A stretch of 64,000 bases of DNA from Actinokineospora alba (GCF_004362515.1 NZ_SNXU01000001.1:6386001-6450000); one strand, 5' to 3'; shown: positions 1 to 7,632, counted from the stretch's first letter. Numbers and translations are program-made. The notes: generated from the letters alone by a model not told the origin.

Positions 1-1958
1 CCCGGCAGGGTGTCGAAGTGGTACCCGCTGGGATCGCCGTAGTACTTCAACGGCGCGTCCTTGCAGACCGCCAGGACGCAGGCACGCAACGGGATCGTCT
101 GTCCCTCCGCCGGGAACGCGTTGGGCGCGCCGCCGATCGGGAAGCTGTCGTTGAAGTCGCGGTGCAGCTCCTTGGACGCGGTCGCCCAGGTCGCCTTCAC
201 CGGCAGCCGGATGGCGGCGTCGGCGTAGGTGACGGGGTAGTCGAACGTGTACAGGTGGCGCTTCGCGGGCGGTGCCGTGGTGGGCAGCGCGTCGTTGATC
301 GGCGCCACGATGGCGAAGATGTTGCTGTAGGTGTGCTGCGGCTGCGGGTGTTCCGGGTCGAACGGGCCGACGCGGGTGACCTTGTTGCCGTAGTTGCCCT
401 CGATCGTGGTGATCTTGCCGTCGGCGTGCACGGTCTCGACGACGCCGATGTGCTGGCTGGAGGAGGCGCCGCTGCCGTAGAGCACGACGTCGCCGCGCTT
501 GACGTGGTTGAAGCTGCGCAGCTGGCCGCGGTTCTTGCCCCAGTAGTAGAAGTCGCCGCTGTAGGGGTAGTAGGTGTTGATCCCGGCCATCCGCCAGGTC
601 CAACTGGCGAACATCGAGCACCACGGGTCGCCGCACTTCACGCCGAAGAGGCCGAAGGGGTTGCAGTTGTCGCCCCACTCGGCGAGCCCGACCTTGGACT
701 GGGCGGCGCTGACGATCTTGTTGCGCACCTCGGCCGCGGCGACCGAGCCGACCGCGGGCGGTGACTCCGCGCCGCTGGACGTGCCGCCGACCGGACCTTC
801 GTTGTCGCAGCGCTGCAGGATGATGTCCGACGCGCCGGTCTGGATGTAGTAGTCAGGGACCCAGAGACCGTCGGTGGTGCGGTCCCAGACGTAGGACCCG
901 CCGTAGTTCAGCTCGCCGTAGGCCTGGCAGACGATCGTGACGTAGCTGCCGCCCGGGTACTTGTCCACGACCTTGCTCGCCGACAGGCTCTTCGCCTGGT
1001 AGCCGTTGAGCGTCGTCTTCGCCAGGAAGCCCGCGCCGTTGGAGGCGCCGTCGGACGGACCGGCGGTGTCGCAGCGTTTCAGGATGATGCCGGAGGAACC
1101 GGTCTTGACGTAGTAGTCCGGCACCCAGAGACCGTCGCTGGTCTTGTCCCAGATGCGCGAGCCGCCGTAGTTCTGCTCACCGTAGGCCTGGCAGACGACC
1201 GTGATGTAGCTGCCGCCGGGGTACTTGTCGACGACCTTGGTCGCCGACAGGCTCTTGCCGTGGTAGCCGTTGAGCGTCGTCTTGGTGAGGAACTTGCCCT
1301 CGCCGCCGGTGGTCACGTTGCCGTTGATGCCGATGTTCGTGCAGCGCGGGACACCGGGCACGAAGCCGCTGGTGCCCGTGCTGACGTAGGCGTCGGGGAT
1401 CCAGTAGCCGTGCTCGGTGAAGTCCCAGATGGTGCTGCCGCCGACCGACGGACCGCTGTCCTGGCACTGCAGCCAGATCTTGTCGCCCGCCAGGTAGGCG
1501 TCGGTCTTCACCCGGTAGCTGTCGCTCATCGCGGCCCGGCCGTCGATGGCGACCTTGGCCAGGAACGGGCCGGAGTCGCCGAAGAAGTTGCCGCCGCTGA
1601 TGCCGATGTCGCGGCAGCGCGGGATGCCGGGCAGGTAGCCGTTGACGCCGGTGGTCAGGTAGGTGTCGGGCACCCAGTAGTTCTGGACCGTGTAACCCCA
1701 GACAGCGTTGCCGTTGACCGGCTGGCCGACGTCCTGGCAGCGCAGGTACACGTTCTGCCCGGCGAGGTAGGCGTCGGTCTTGACCCGGTCGTCGACGTTC
1801 ATGCTGCCGCGGCCGTCGATGGCCACCTTCGCCGGGTATGGCCCGAAGCTGTCGGCCGACGCGGGACCCGCGCCGCCGAGCAGACCCGCCACACAGCAGA
1901 CGACCGTCGCGAGGGCGAGGGTCACCCGCCGCGCGCGCGGTCGGAATGATCGCTGCAC
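1..1958 (-). CDS. Secreted CHAP-domain cell-wall hydrolase with four SH3-like repeats (3' end outside window)
   Basis: The frame is open from a GTG at 1958 to the left edge, about 652 residues, so the C-terminus is missing. AGGAG lies 10-11 nt before the GTG. Residues 1-34 form a signal peptide (Arg-rich n-region, hydrophobic core, Ala-x-Ala-type end). Four repeats of about 75-85 residues follow: two similar units starting AKVAIDGR and two starting KTTLNGY, each with paired Cys and a WVPD/WIPD motif, resembling bacterial SH3 cell-wall-binding units. A CHAP domain follows, with Cys447 in PWCSMFASW and His503 in QHIGVVE as the expected catalytic pair. CHAP enzymes are amidases or endopeptidases that cut peptidoglycan outside the membrane. 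The target bond cannot be read from the sequence, and no immunity or secretion partner is adjacent. Confidence 0.85.
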   Translation of the reverse strand, partial: MQRSFRPRARRVTLALATVVCCVAGLLGGAGPASADSFGPYPAKVAIDGRGSMNVDDRVKTDAYLAGQNVYLRCQDVGQPVNGNAVWGYTVQNYWVPDTYLTTGVNGYLPGIPRCRDIGISGGNFFGDSGPFLAKVAIDGRAAMSDSYRVKTDAYLAGDKIWLQCQDSGPSVGGSTIWDFTEHGYWIPDAYVSTGTSGFVPGVPRCTNIGINGNVTTGGEGKFLTKTTLNGYHGKSLSATKVVDKYPGGSYITVVCQAYGEQNYGGSRIWDKTSDGLWVPDYYVKTGSSGIILKRCDTAGPSDGASNGAGFLAKTTLNGYQAKSLSASKVVDKYPGGSYVTIVCQAYGELNYGGSYVWDRTTDGLWVPDYYIQTGASDIILQRCDNEGPVGGTSSGAESPPAVGSVAAAEVRNKIVSAAQSKVGLAEWGDNCNPFGLFGVKCGDPWCSMFASWTWRMAGINTYYPYSGDFYYWGKNRGQLRSFNHVKRGDVVLYGSGASSSQHIGVVETVHADGKITTIEGNYGNKVTRVGPFDPEHPQPQHTYSNIFAIVAPINDALPTTAPPAKRHLYTFDYPVTYADAAIRLPVKATWATASKELHRDFNDSFPIGGAPNAFPAEGQTIPLRACVLAVCKDAPLKYYGDPSGYHFDTLP

Positions 1959-2053
1959 GTTTCTCTGTTCTCCTGTCAAGTAACGTCCCTCGGGCGGGCT
2001 TTCCGCGGCGGAGATCTTCGCGGCGGTTCAGCGCGCCGGGACTGAGCGGCGCG

Positions 2054-2083
2054 ACTCTAGGAACGGCGGACGGCCGCGGTCAA
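2054..2083 (-). promoter_or_regulatory. Sigma-70-type promoter for the CHAP gene
   Basis: On the minus strand a TTGACC -35 box (2078-2083) and a TAGAGT -10 box (2054-2059) are separated by 18 bp. The start point would be near 2047, giving a leader of about 90 nt before the GTG at 1958. Assigned by eye from consensus. Confidence 0.5.
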
Positions 2084-2162
2084 ATCGCCGTGAGCTGTGC
2101 CACGCTCCCCGCGCTGGACGATCATCGCCGCTGATCAAGGCCCATATCCGACTGGTTTCGCG

Positions 2163-2566
2163 CTACTTGTCGAACGCCCGCAGGTAGCGCGCCGTCATCG
2201 CGTTCTGGACCAAGCCGCCGAGGGGACCCGCGAGCTTGGCGAGGAGCGAGGCCGGGCGGGAGAAGGCGGTGACGGTGAAGGTGATGGCCCCGTCCTCGCG
2301 CCGGTCGAGGACGAACGCCTCCTCGCCGCACTCCGCGTGGCCGCTTCGGACGCCGTCACCCGCAGACCTGCCGATCGCTGAACCCGCCACGCCAGCAGGT
2401 CGCTTGCCGCGGTGTCGAAGCTTGTCCCCGCGGGCAAGTCCGCCGTGCGACGGAACGTCTTGTAGCCGACGGGGAGATCGCCCCGACTCTGCCCGACCTC
2501 TGGGTATGTCCACGGTCGAGCGCGCAACTCAGCGGCGCGCCGCGGACTCAGCAACCGGACGGTCAT
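2163..2566 (-). pseudogene. DUF1990 family protein, internally deleted and frameshifted
   Basis: From the ATG at 2566 the first frame gives a typical DUF1990 N-terminus (PWTYPEVGQSRGDLPVGY, then DLLAWRVQRSAGLRV) down to about 2345. The typical C-terminus (ECGEEAFVLDRREDG, ITFTVTAFSRPASLLAKL, ending ARYLRAFDK and TAG at 2163) is in a different frame from about 2341. The family normally has about 45 more residues between these blocks, so the gene carries a deletion with a frame change at about 2341-2345. The start overlaps the upstream DoxX-like gene by 38 bp, suggesting former co-translation. DUF1990 has no established function. A sequencing error alone would not restore the missing block. Confidence 0.75.
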
Positions 2567-3017
2567 GACTGGCGATCATGGCTTGGCCGCGCAGGCAATG
2601 CAGGACAACCGACACAGTCGCGGCCAGGAAGACCACCTGCATGAGGGTGCGCGGCACCAGCTGGTCGTCCCACGGCACGTTCTCGCCGAGCGCTTTGTGC
2701 ACGTTCGCCGGGAACATCGCGAGCAGCAGCGCAGTGAGACCGGCCGCGGCCCACGGCGCGGTCGGGCGCCACAGCAAGCCGACCACGGCGGCGAGTTCGA
2801 GGACGCCGGTGATCGTCACCAGCAGTCCGGGCGCGGGCAGCGCGGGCGGGACCATGCTGATCAACTCTTCGCGCATCCCGATGAAATGCGCGCCGCCGGT
2901 GAGGGTGAACATCGCCGCCAGCCCACCGCGCACGGCGACGACCCAATGCCAGGAACGCAGCCTTCCCACGCCGAGGAGCACCAGCGTGACGACGACCAGG
3001 GCGACGAGCGGAACCAT
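2529..3017 (-). CDS. DoxX-like integral membrane protein
   Basis: A 162-residue protein with four hydrophobic segments, including an N-terminal helix of Val/Leu and the block LLVTITGVLELAAVVGLLW typical of DoxX-like small membrane proteins. The motif LTGGAHFIGMREEL in the second helix region matches this group. The ATG at 3017 is chosen because GGAAGG lies 9 nt upstream and the predicted protein then begins directly with a membrane helix; an earlier in-frame ATG at 3083 would run through the operator region. It is divergent from a TetR gene and lies upstream of the DUF1990 remnant, so the TetR probably represses it. The biochemical role of the family in actinomycetes is unknown. Confidence 0.7.
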   Translation of the reverse strand: MVPLVALVVVTLVLLGVGRLRSWHWVVAVRGGLAAMFTLTGGAHFIGMREELISMVPPALPAPGLLVTITGVLELAAVVGLLWRPTAPWAAAGLTALLLAMFPANVHKALGENVPWDDQLVPRTLMQVVFLAATVSVVLHCLRGQAMIASHDRPVAESAARR

Positions 3018-3041
3018 CTGGGACACCTTCCGAACGAGGAA

Positions 3042-3092
3042 CTTGACAGTGGCTAGATTGCCCCGCGAATGCCATCTTGTCAATGACTAGAT
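3042..3092. promoter_or_regulatory. Two 17-bp direct repeats, probable TetR operator
   Basis: CTTGACAGTGGCTAGAT (3042-3058) and CTTGTCAATGACTAGAT (3076-3092) match at 14 of 17 positions with starts 34 bp apart. They occupy the space between the divergent DoxX-like gene (start 3017) and TetR gene (start 3104). A minus-strand TTGACA lies inside the second copy and could be the -35 of the DoxX-like promoter. Regulation by the adjacent TetR is inferred. Confidence 0.5.
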
Positions 3093-3103
3093 ACGCTCGT
3101 GCC

Positions 3104-3682
3104 ATGTCCTCCCGCGCGTACCACCACGGCGACCTCCGCCGAGCCGTCCTGGACGCCGCGGCAGCGGCGATCACCGAGCACGGCCCGGCCGGAATCAGCC
3201 TGCGCGACCTGGCGCGCCGAGCCGGTGTCTCGCACGCCGCCCCCGGCCACCACTTCGGCGACAAGGCGGGCGTGCTCACCGCACTGGCCGCCGAGGGCTA
3301 CGACCTCCTGGCCGAGGCCTTGCGCGAGGCGCAGCAATCCACCGGGCAGTTCGTCGAATTGGGCGTCGCCTACGTGCGGTTCGCCGTCGGACACCGAGCC
3401 CATTTCGAGGTGATGTTCCGCCCGGACCTCTACCACGCCGACGACTCGACCGTGGTGGCCGCACGTGGCCGGTCGGGCGACCTGCTCGTCGGCGGGGTCG
3501 GCTCCGTCACCGACCCGACCGGCCCGGACGCCGAGGTCGCCAAGGTGGCGGCCTGGTCGATCGTGCACGGGTTCGCCACCCTCTGGCTCACCGGAGCGCT
3601 GCCCGCGGGATTCGGCGACGACCCGGAATCCGCGGCACGGGCCGTCGCGGGAATGCTCTTCTCGCAAGACCCCAAGGAGTAG
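3104..3682 (+). CDS. TetR/AcrR family transcriptional regulator
   Basis: A 192-residue regulator. Residues 5-60 contain the TetR helix-turn-helix (LRRAVLDAAAAAITEHG, then ISLRDLARRAGVSHAAPGHHFGDKAGVLTALA). The C-terminal half is a TetR ligand-binding domain with the block VAAWSIVHGFATLWLTGALP seen in the WHG-type C-domain. ATG 3104 is preferred over an upstream ATG at 3077 because the latter would place coding sequence inside the operator repeats. It is divergent from the DoxX-like gene and probably controls it and itself. The ligand is unknown. Confidence 0.85.
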   Translation: MSSRAYHHGDLRRAVLDAAAAAITEHGPAGISLRDLARRAGVSHAAPGHHFGDKAGVLTALAAEGYDLLAEALREAQQSTGQFVELGVAYVRFAVGHRAHFEVMFRPDLYHADDSTVVAARGRSGDLLVGGVGSVTDPTGPDAEVAKVAAWSIVHGFATLWLTGALPAGFGDDPESAARAVAGMLFSQDPKE

Positions 3683-3688
3683 GGCCGG

Positions 3689-4354
3689 TCAGGACACCGC
3701 TTTGTCCCGTTCCTCCGCCGCGCGGCGGTGGCCGACGAACGGGACGAGGACGCTGTAGAGCAGGTCCGGGAGAAGCTCGGGCAGCCGCTCGGCCTCACCG
3801 CGGTACACCCGGTTGTAGATGACCTGGATGACCGCTCCCACAATGGTTTCCGCCGTCAGCTGCGGCCCGATCGGGGTCTCCGGCAGGCCCTGCGACGCCC
3901 GCGCGATCCGGTCGGTCAGCGCGCCGAGCACCTGCCTGCGCCGCTCCAGCGCCTCCGGGCCCGCGGCCAGGACCTCGATGATGACCATCGCCGCCACGGC
4001 CGGATCGGCGGCCAGCACCCGCAGGCAGCACTCCAGACCGGCGCGGGCGCCTTCGACGTAGTCGTCGTGCGCCGCGTAGGCGCCGATGACCTCCGTGCTG
4101 ATGTGCCGGACGGCGCTGTCGAACGCGGCGAGGAAGGCGTCTTCCTTGCCCGAGTAGTGCTGATAGAAGGTCTTGCGCGAGATCCCCGCCCCGGTGATGA
4201 TCGTTTCCACCGTGGTGTTGGCGTATCCGTTGGCGCTGACCGCCTCGGCGACGGCGGCGAGGATGCGCGTGCGCTGGTTGGTCGCCACGTAGTCGTCCGA
4301 CAGCCCATGCCTGCCCGGGGGCAGCTGGTGCGGCTTGCGTGACTTGTTGACCAC
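3689..4354 (-). CDS. TetR family transcriptional regulator
   Basis: A 221-residue regulator starting at GTG 4354. The HTH spans about residues 28-75 (RTRILAAVAEAVSANGYANTTVETI, then GISRKTFYQHYSGKEDAFLAAFD). The C-terminal domain is all-helical and ends RAAEERDKAVS. The gene is convergent with the preceding TetR gene (stops 6 bp apart) and divergent from a TetR-like gene that lacks an HTH. A 9-bp inverted repeat in the shared upstream region (4363-4401) is a candidate operator. GAGGA sits only a few nt before the GTG, so a slightly later start is possible. Confidence 0.82.
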   Translation of the reverse strand: MVNKSRKPHQLPPGRHGLSDDYVATNQRTRILAAVAEAVSANGYANTTVETIITGAGISRKTFYQHYSGKEDAFLAAFDSAVRHISTEVIGAYAAHDDYVEGARAGLECCLRVLAADPAVAAMVIIEVLAAGPEALERRRQVLGALTDRIARASQGLPETPIGPQLTAETIVGAVIQVIYNRVYRGEAERLPELLPDLLYSVLVPFVGHRRAAEERDKAVS

Positions 4355-4362
4355 GTTCCTCG

Positions 4363-4401
4363 TTAACCTGTCAGTCTTTGCTGCGAGGGTTTACAGGCTA
4401 A
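4363..4401. promoter_or_regulatory. Inverted repeat between divergent TetR-type genes
   Basis: TTAACCTGT (4363-4371) and ACAGGCTAA (4393-4401) form an inverted repeat with 8 of 9 pairs and a 21-bp spacer. It lies in the roughly 60-bp divergent space and is a plausible operator for the regulator at 3689-4354. No binding evidence is visible in sequence alone. Confidence 0.35.
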
Positions 4402-4413
4402 TCGACCGACAAC

Positions 4414-4875
4414 GTGGTGCGCGGGCCGATGCGAGAACTTACACATAACGAGGGAAATTCCGATCCCGCGGCAACCTTTTCCCGTGCCGCGGAGGTCTTA
4501 CATGGTCGCTGCCTGCGATTGGGCGACCACCCAGGCGGCTGCGTGGACCGTTTCCGCGCCGTCATCGACTCGCTCGTCACGTGGATCGAGGAGCATCCCG
4601 AGCAGGCCCGGCTGTATTGGTGCGACGCGGTCGCGAGCGTCGACCCCGGTTTGCGCCTGCAGGCGCTGCGCGCACGGCAGCGGCTCACGGCGATCGCTCT
4701 CGCCCATCTCCCCACCGCGGCCCTGACTGCGCCACACGAGGTCAACCTCGAGTACGTCTTCGGCCTCATCCGCCAGATCATCGACGAGGAGTTGCGGAAT
4801 ACCGCGGTCGACCTCCGCCGCCTGGCCGATCGGCTCACCCGATTAGCCCCGCTCCTCATCGCCGGTGATCACTAA
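4414..4875 (+). CDS. TetR-like C-terminal domain protein lacking a DNA-binding domain
   Basis: A 153-residue helical protein (GTG 4414; ATG 4429 is an alternative giving 148 residues). From about residue 40 it resembles the ligand-binding half of TetR proteins, including the layout of its divergent neighbour: a helix rich in EEHPEQARLYWCDAV, then RLQALRARQRLTAI, then YVFGLIRQIIDEELRN. No helix-turn-helix is present in the first 40 residues, and none is readable upstream in another frame. It could be a ligand-sensing or dimer-titrating partner of the neighbouring TetR, or a remnant of a truncated regulator. Function unknown. Confidence 0.55.
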   Translation: MVRGPMRELTHNEGNSDPAATFSRAAEVLHGRCLRLGDHPGGCVDRFRAVIDSLVTWIEEHPEQARLYWCDAVASVDPGLRLQALRARQRLTAIALAHLPTAALTAPHEVNLEYVFGLIRQIIDEELRNTAVDLRRLADRLTRLAPLLIAGDH

Positions 4876-4884
4876 AAAGGAGCT

Positions 4885-4913
4885 TTGACTTCTAGAAACA
4901 CTCATGTTTCTAT
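4885..4913 (+). promoter_or_regulatory. Promoter with an 8-bp palindrome in the spacer
   Basis: TTGACT (4885-4890) and TTCTAT (4908-4913) are 17 bp apart. Between and over them lies TAGAAACA-CTCA-TGTTTCTA (4893-4912), a perfect 8-bp inverted repeat with a 4-nt centre, placed where a repressor would block polymerase. The -10 match is modest. Confidence 0.45.
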
Positions 4914-4915
4914 TT

Positions 4916-4940
4916 GTTTCCCGGGGATTTCCCGGGAAAC
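4916..4940 (+). repeat. Perfect 10-bp hairpin directly before the ribosome binding site
   Basis: GTTTCCCGGG (4916-4925) and CCCGGGAAAC (4931-4940) are exact complements around a 5-nt loop. The Shine-Dalgarno GAGAGGAG starts at 4941, immediately after the stem. With the palindrome at 4893-4912 this makes four GTTTC/GAAAC half-sites within 48 bp. It may act as an operator half, a 5' mRNA stabiliser or a translation control hairpin. Confidence 0.6.
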
Positions 4941-4954
4941 GAGAGGAGACATCT

Positions 4955-5662
4955 GTGAAGAGGTCTGCCACCTTCGGCATCGCGGGACTCGTCTTAGTCG
5001 CGAGCTTCGCCCTGATCGCCCCGACCGCCACGGCGGCGGGGACCACCATCCACCGGGACACGGCGACGGGCGCGGCCTACTCCGGCAACGTCCAGGGCTC
5101 GCTGATCTCGGCGACGGTGAAGTTCGAGAGCTCCGCGGGCAACGCCACCTGCAACCGGTCGTCGCTGACCGGGTCGGTGAACTCCGACGGCTCCGCCGCG
5201 AACGCCTCGAACGCCTCGTTCAGCGACACCAGCTCGACCAGCGGTTCCTGCCCGAACAACCAGGGCGGGCGCACCACCATCACCCCCACCAACCTGCCGT
5301 GGGCCGGGGGGAACGTCACCTACGCGCCGCAGGCGGGCGGCCGTGACGGCACCATCACGCTGAACAACGTCTCAGCCAAGGTCGACTCGTCGAACTCCCT
5401 CGGCCTGAGGATCAGCTGCAACTTCGTCGGTTCCGGCGCCAACAACAGCGTCACCGGCTCTGTCCACAACCCGGACAACGCGAACCGCCCGGTGTCCTCG
5501 GTCGCACAGGCCCAGGCATCGTTCGCCGCGGTCGGCCTCAGGCTGACCAGCGGCTCCACCAGCTGCCCCAGCACGGCCACCCTCACCGGCACCTACAAGC
5601 TGCTCGGGGAGAAGCAGGCCGGGTCGGGCGCCTACGACCAGACGCTCCACATCACCGGCTAG
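4955..5662 (+). CDS. Small secreted protein of unknown function
   Basis: A 235-residue protein from GTG 4955, chosen because GAGAGGAG lies 6-7 nt upstream and a clean signal peptide follows (VKRSATFGIAGLVLVASFAL, cleavage near ATAAG). The mature part is Ser/Thr/Asn/Gly-rich with predicted beta structure and paired Cys (NATCNRSS, GSCPNNQ, ISCNFVG, STSCPST). It ends with YDQTLHITG. I recognise no catalytic motif. An upstream in-frame ATG (4904) would lie inside the first palindrome and is rejected. The gene stands alone, behind an unusual two-palindrome control region and before a strong terminator, so it is probably a regulated monocistronic exported protein. Confidence 0.7.
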   Translation: MKRSATFGIAGLVLVASFALIAPTATAAGTTIHRDTATGAAYSGNVQGSLISATVKFESSAGNATCNRSSLTGSVNSDGSAANASNASFSDTSSTSGSCPNNQGGRTTITPTNLPWAGGNVTYAPQAGGRDGTITLNNVSAKVDSSNSLGLRISCNFVGSGANNSVTGSVHNPDNANRPVSSVAQAQASFAAVGLRLTSGSTSCPSTATLTGTYKLLGEKQAGSGAYDQTLHITG

Positions 5663-5678
5663 TCCCGCCGCGAACAAA

Positions 5679-5719
5679 GCGGGGGTGTCGGCTGCGTCAG
5701 CGGCAGCCGACACCCCCGC
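5679..5719. terminator. Bidirectional terminator, 17-bp stem
   Basis: GCGGGGGTGTCGGCTGC (5679-5695) pairs perfectly with 5703-5719 around a 7-nt loop. It lies between the stops of the small secreted protein gene and the convergent alpha-amylase gene. No strong T-run follows, as is usual in actinomycetes. Confidence 0.8.
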
Positions 5720-5737
5720 CCGCGAGTCTACAAACCG

Positions 5738-7462
5738 TCAGCGGCGGAACCAGCCGCCGTCGATCGGTGTGGTGCCACTGGCGGGAGTGGTGACGACGCG
5801 GTTGGCGCCCGTCTCCCAGATGACCGGTTTGCCGTCTTCCCGGATGATGAACTTGTACTCGATCCGGGTGTTGGCGGGCAGTGAACTCGATCCCCGCCAG
5901 CGCGGGTAGCTGCTCGAGTCCGTGGTCAGCGGCACCGCGTTCGCCGGGTTCCAGCTGCCGAGCGCGGGCACACCGCCGACGATGTAGACGTTCTGCCCCC
6001 ACGTCGTGTGGGCCTGGACCGTGTAGCTGCCGGTGACCGCGGCGGGCGTGGAACCGTTGGCGTGGAAGGCGACCGCGCCCTTGGCCGGAACGGTGAGTGT
6101 GGCCCGCCCGCCGCTGACCGTCACCCGGGACGCGCAGTTGGTGATCACGTCGCAGTAGGAGCCGTCCGGCAGACCGGTGGTGTACTGCCAGGTGTGCGCG
6201 CCGCCGCTGTTGTTGATCGCGACGAAACCCGCGCTCCCCCGCCCGAATCCGATGACGTTCGCGGCCGGGGACTGCCAGTTCGCGACGTCCGCCGAACCCA
6301 CCTTGTTGTGCCAGTCGACCATGCCGACAACGGCCGGGTCCCGGTTGAGGCAGTGCCAGCCCGACGCGCAGTTCGTGTCGGTGACGAAGCCGTTGGAACT
6401 CGGCGGGGACTGGTCGTTGGTGCTGTACTCGAAACCCGAGTAGACCGTCGGCGTGGTGTGCTTCCAGGCGAGCTGGAAGACGTTGGCCAGCTTGGTGATC
6501 GCTCCATCCTTATAGGACAGATGGCGGCGCTCGCGTTCGGTGTCGTGGTTGGTGACGAAGGAGACCGAGTTGGCCGCGGGCAGGATGCCCCAGCTCGGGC
6601 CGAAGGACGACAGAGTCGCGATGTCTCCCTGGAAGGCGCTCTTCAGCTTGTCGGCGTAGGTGAAATCCAGGACCCGGCCGGAGCTGAAGTAGTCGCTCGG
6701 CGCGGGCGGCTGACCAGGGAACACCTCATGGAAGACGAACGGCCGGACCCCGGAAGTCGTGTTGCCGAGCTGGCCGACGATGGCTGAGAGATCGGTGTTC
6801 GGGATGTGCTTGGCGGCGTCGACCCGGAATCCGTCCACGCCCAGGGCGAGCTGCGAGTTCAGGTAGCCGGCGATCTTGGCGCGGACCGAGGAGCTGCTGG
6901 TCTTGAGGTCGGGCAGGTCGAGCAGCTCGCAGTGCTGGACCTCCCACAGGTCGCTCCAGTTGCTGATGCTTCGCGGGCAGACGTCGACGTTGTAGTCGAC
7001 CCGGTCGTACATCACCGGGTCGTACTTGTTCGCCAGCGTGGTGCCCGCGTACCCGACGCCGGTCTGCGCGGCGCTGTGGTTGATCACCGCGTCGGTATAG
7101 ACCTTGATCCCCGCGCCGTGACAGGCGTTGATCATGGCGCTGAACTCGGCCTGGGTGCCGAACCGGCTCGAGAGTGCGTAGCTGTAGGGCTGGTAGACGT
7201 CCCACCAGACACCGTCGGGCCGCTTCAGCGACTCCGACGGCGGGGCCACCCACACCGCCCCGTACCCGGCCGGGTCCAGCACGTTCACGCACTCGGCGGC
7301 GACCGAGCGCCAGTTCCACGACCACAGGTTGGCGATCACATCGCCGTTCGCGACCCCGGTGTCGGCCGCCGCCGCGGTCGGCGGGCTCACCCCGGTCATC
7401 ACGACGGTGGAAGACATGACCATGGCCGCGAGCAGGGCGGTTTTGCGGGATTTCGGGCGCAC
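5738..7462 (-). CDS. Secreted alpha-amylase (GH13) with C-terminal CBM20 starch-binding domain
   Basis: A 574-residue enzyme from GTG 7462. Residues 1-33 are a signal peptide ending TAAAAD. The GH13 barrel carries DAVINH (124-129), GFRVDAAKH with nucleophile Asp215, FHEVF with acid/base Glu246 and FVTNHD with Asp307. Residues from about 478 to the end form a CBM20 module (GSYTVQAHTTWGQNVYIVGG, ALGSWNPANAVPL, KFIIREDGKPVIWE). Length and order match actinomycete endo-acting alpha-amylases that cut starch to maltodextrins outside the cell. The gene diverges from the alpha-glucosidase/malR pair. A TTGCA-type operator sits just downstream of its -10 box, so repression by MalR with relief by maltose-type sugars is likely. 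Confidence 0.95.
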   Translation of the reverse strand: MRPKSRKTALLAAMVMSSTVVMTGVSPPTAAAADTGVANGDVIANLWSWNWRSVAAECVNVLDPAGYGAVWVAPPSESLKRPDGVWWDVYQPYSYALSSRFGTQAEFSAMINACHGAGIKVYTDAVINHSAAQTGVGYAGTTLANKYDPVMYDRVDYNVDVCPRSISNWSDLWEVQHCELLDLPDLKTSSSSVRAKIAGYLNSQLALGVDGFRVDAAKHIPNTDLSAIVGQLGNTTSGVRPFVFHEVFPGQPPAPSDYFSSGRVLDFTYADKLKSAFQGDIATLSSFGPSWGILPAANSVSFVTNHDTERERRHLSYKDGAITKLANVFQLAWKHTTPTVYSGFEYSTNDQSPPSSNGFVTDTNCASGWHCLNRDPAVVGMVDWHNKVGSADVANWQSPAANVIGFGRGSAGFVAINNSGGAHTWQYTTGLPDGSYCDVITNCASRVTVSGGRATLTVPAKGAVAFHANGSTPAAVTGSYTVQAHTTWGQNVYIVGGVPALGSWNPANAVPLTTDSSSYPRWRGSSSLPANTRIEYKFIIREDGKPVIWETGANRVVTTPASGTTPIDGGWFRR

Positions 7463-7504
7463 TCTGGTTCTCCTGACTGTCGGCAGGGATCAGGGAGGGA
7501 GCGG

Positions 7505-7550
7505 TTGCGCAAGTCCTTGCAGAGTAAATTCCAGGTATCCGGCAAGTCAA
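7505..7550 (-). promoter_or_regulatory. Alpha-amylase promoter with MalR-type operator
   Basis: On the minus strand TTGACT (7545-7550) and TACTCT (7521-7526) are spaced 18 bp. TTGCGCAAGTCCTTGCAG (plus-strand reading, 7505-7522) overlaps the -10 edge and the expected start point. It contains two TTGC half-sites in direct orientation 12 bp apart, the pattern reported for MalR/Reg1-type LacI regulators of Streptomyces amylase genes. Confidence 0.6.
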
Positions 7551-7604
7551 CGCCCTGTTCACGCCGTCCTGGCCGCCGCGTGGGCCAGATGACGGAATGA
7601 TGTT

Positions 7605-7632
7605 CTGCAAACTCTTTCGGCAAGCCTGCAAG
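7605..7632 (+). promoter_or_regulatory. MalR-type operator upstream of the alpha-glucosidase gene
   Basis: CTGCAAACTCTTTCGGCAAG (7605-7624) is followed directly by another half-site CTGCAAG (7626-7632). Read on the opposite strand the first element is TTGC-N9-TTGCA, like the sites at 7505 and 11568. It is about 50-75 bp before the ATG at 7682, where it can control the alpha-glucosidase/malR transcript. Confidence 0.55.

Noticed and set aside
1958..2083. c-di-AMP (ydaO) riboswitch before the CHAP gene
   Set aside because: Such riboswitches often precede actinobacterial wall hydrolases, but the predicted leader is only about 90 nt and the conserved ydaO elements were not seen.
4904..4954. Earlier ATG for the small secreted protein
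   Set aside because: It lies inside the first palindrome and at the predicted -10 region, lacks a ribosome binding site and would spoil the signal peptide.
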